From Metellina segmentata (taxonomy: Eukaryota > Arthropoda > Arachnida > Araneae > Tetragnathidae): 64,000 nt of DNA. The notes below the pieces were generated by a model. The model did not search any database, was not told the DNA's origin, and saw only the letters and a program-made list of their open reading frames with translations. The stretch's first letter is position 1. Each line of letters begins with the position of its first letter. The position numbers were made by a program, and so were the translations under genes. Shown one piece after another: positions 63,602 through 64,000 of this stretch. The stretch lies in the NCBI GenBank assembly GCA_947359465.1, contig OX375880.1:16500120-16564119 (forward strand). Reading direction: 5' to 3'.

Positions 63602-64000
63602 CACTCTATAACAAAAAAAATCGACGCACCAAGAAGGAATCATCCGATTGCTTTGAAATTTCGTATGCAAAAATGTTTTGACCAAGTATGCAAATGATTA
63701 AAATTTAGTGTCCAATGAATGAATAGTGCGATCTCTAGCGTATCGGAACTGCGCATCCAGCAGATGTATATAAGGAGTTGTTCTTGAACTGTTGTTAAAA
63801 ATTTCTGCTGCATTGCGATTTAGGATACCTTTCAACGACTGAAAAAATGCCTCGCCGCAGGATTCGAGCTCATTACGAGCAACTTTCAGAGTTTAAAAGA
63901 GGTCTTATCATTGGATTGCAAGAGGCAGGTTGCGCAAATCGAAGAATCGCTCGTCATGTGAGTCGAAGCGATGCGGCAATTAGGAGATGCTGGCAAGAGT
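63602..64000 (+). mobile_element. Tc1-like element, left part (runs off the window)
   Basis: From about 63602, ACTCTATAACAAAAAAAATC then GACGCACCAAGAAGG resembles a Tc1-like terminal repeat, followed by a 200-base leader and the transposase start. Confidence 0.6.
63847..64000 (+). CDS. Tc1/Tc3-like transposase, N-terminal part
   Basis: The frame from ATG 63847 is open to the window end (51 codons). It begins MPRRRIRAHYEQLSEFKRG and has a helix-turn-helix of the Tc3 type (IIGLQEAGCANRRIARHVSR, then DAAIRRCWQ). This domain binds the terminal repeats during transposition. The catalytic part lies outside the window, so activity cannot be judged. It differs from the Tc1 relics at 1620 and 45448-46287. 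Confidence 0.8.
   Translation, partial: MPRRRIRAHYEQLSEFKRGLIIGLQEAGCANRRIARHVSRSDAAIRRCWQE

Overview
The window looks like AT-rich arthropod nuclear DNA, most likely from an araneoid spider. That assignment is an inference: it rests on a tandem family of intronless double-MATH/BTB (TDPOZ/SPOP-like) genes, a kind of expansion known from spiders, and on very dense tRNA-derived SINEs, Ty3/gypsy, Tc1/mariner, piggyBac, hAT and Helentron-like elements. Nothing bacterial is present (no operons, ribosome-binding sites or CRISPR), and I see no rRNA or functional tRNA gene.

Layout. 1-8290 is a mosaic of nested SINEs with Helentron-like ends, a hAT-like MITE and a Tc1 relic. From about 8300 to 53430 the window is a tandem segmental array with a period near 10 kb. 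Each unit carries a conserved non-coding block (8291-11743, 21420-24930, 31440-34480, and split remains at 41690-42265 and 48200-51200) followed by one minus-strand MATH-BTB gene. Gene A (16134-17830) has a net one-base frameshift. Gene B (26001-27566) and gene D (51571-53121) are intact. Gene C (about 39640-40984) is truncated at both ends and carries stops and a frameshift. The copies share a 3' polyadenylation block and an upstream leader block. Insertions found in only some copies (piggyBac MITE, gypsy, SINEs, a MITE shared by units 2 and 3) act as a relative clock for the duplications.

Three Ty3/gypsy elements are present. Element 1 (12325-15316) has lost its integrase but keeps one 886-codon reading frame. 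Element 2 (34808 to about 38640) is a gag-protease-RT/integrase deletion derivative. Element 3 (about 54690-58200) is a decayed 5'-truncated copy interrupted by a nearly complete DD41D mariner-like transposon (55945-57451). Two degenerate hAT transposase genes (42825-44760 and 46288-47210) flank an internally deleted Tc1 element. The right end (58200-64000) is AT-rich with chained Helentron-like elements, a small hAT-type MITE, three successive long palindromes and the 5' end of a Tc1-like element that runs out of the window.

How the genes work together: the only plausible host genes are the MATH-BTB genes. By family knowledge their products are substrate adaptors of cullin-3 ubiquitin ligases, with the MATH domains binding substrate and the BTB domain dimerising and binding CUL3. 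Everything else is mobile-element sequence or spacer. I found no convincing wholly new biological system. The most interesting items are the mosaic (gene-conversion-like) structure of gene A, the modular SINE families with different tRNA heads on one shared body, a histone-type stem-loop inside a Helentron-like insertion, and the palindrome cluster near 61.4 kb.
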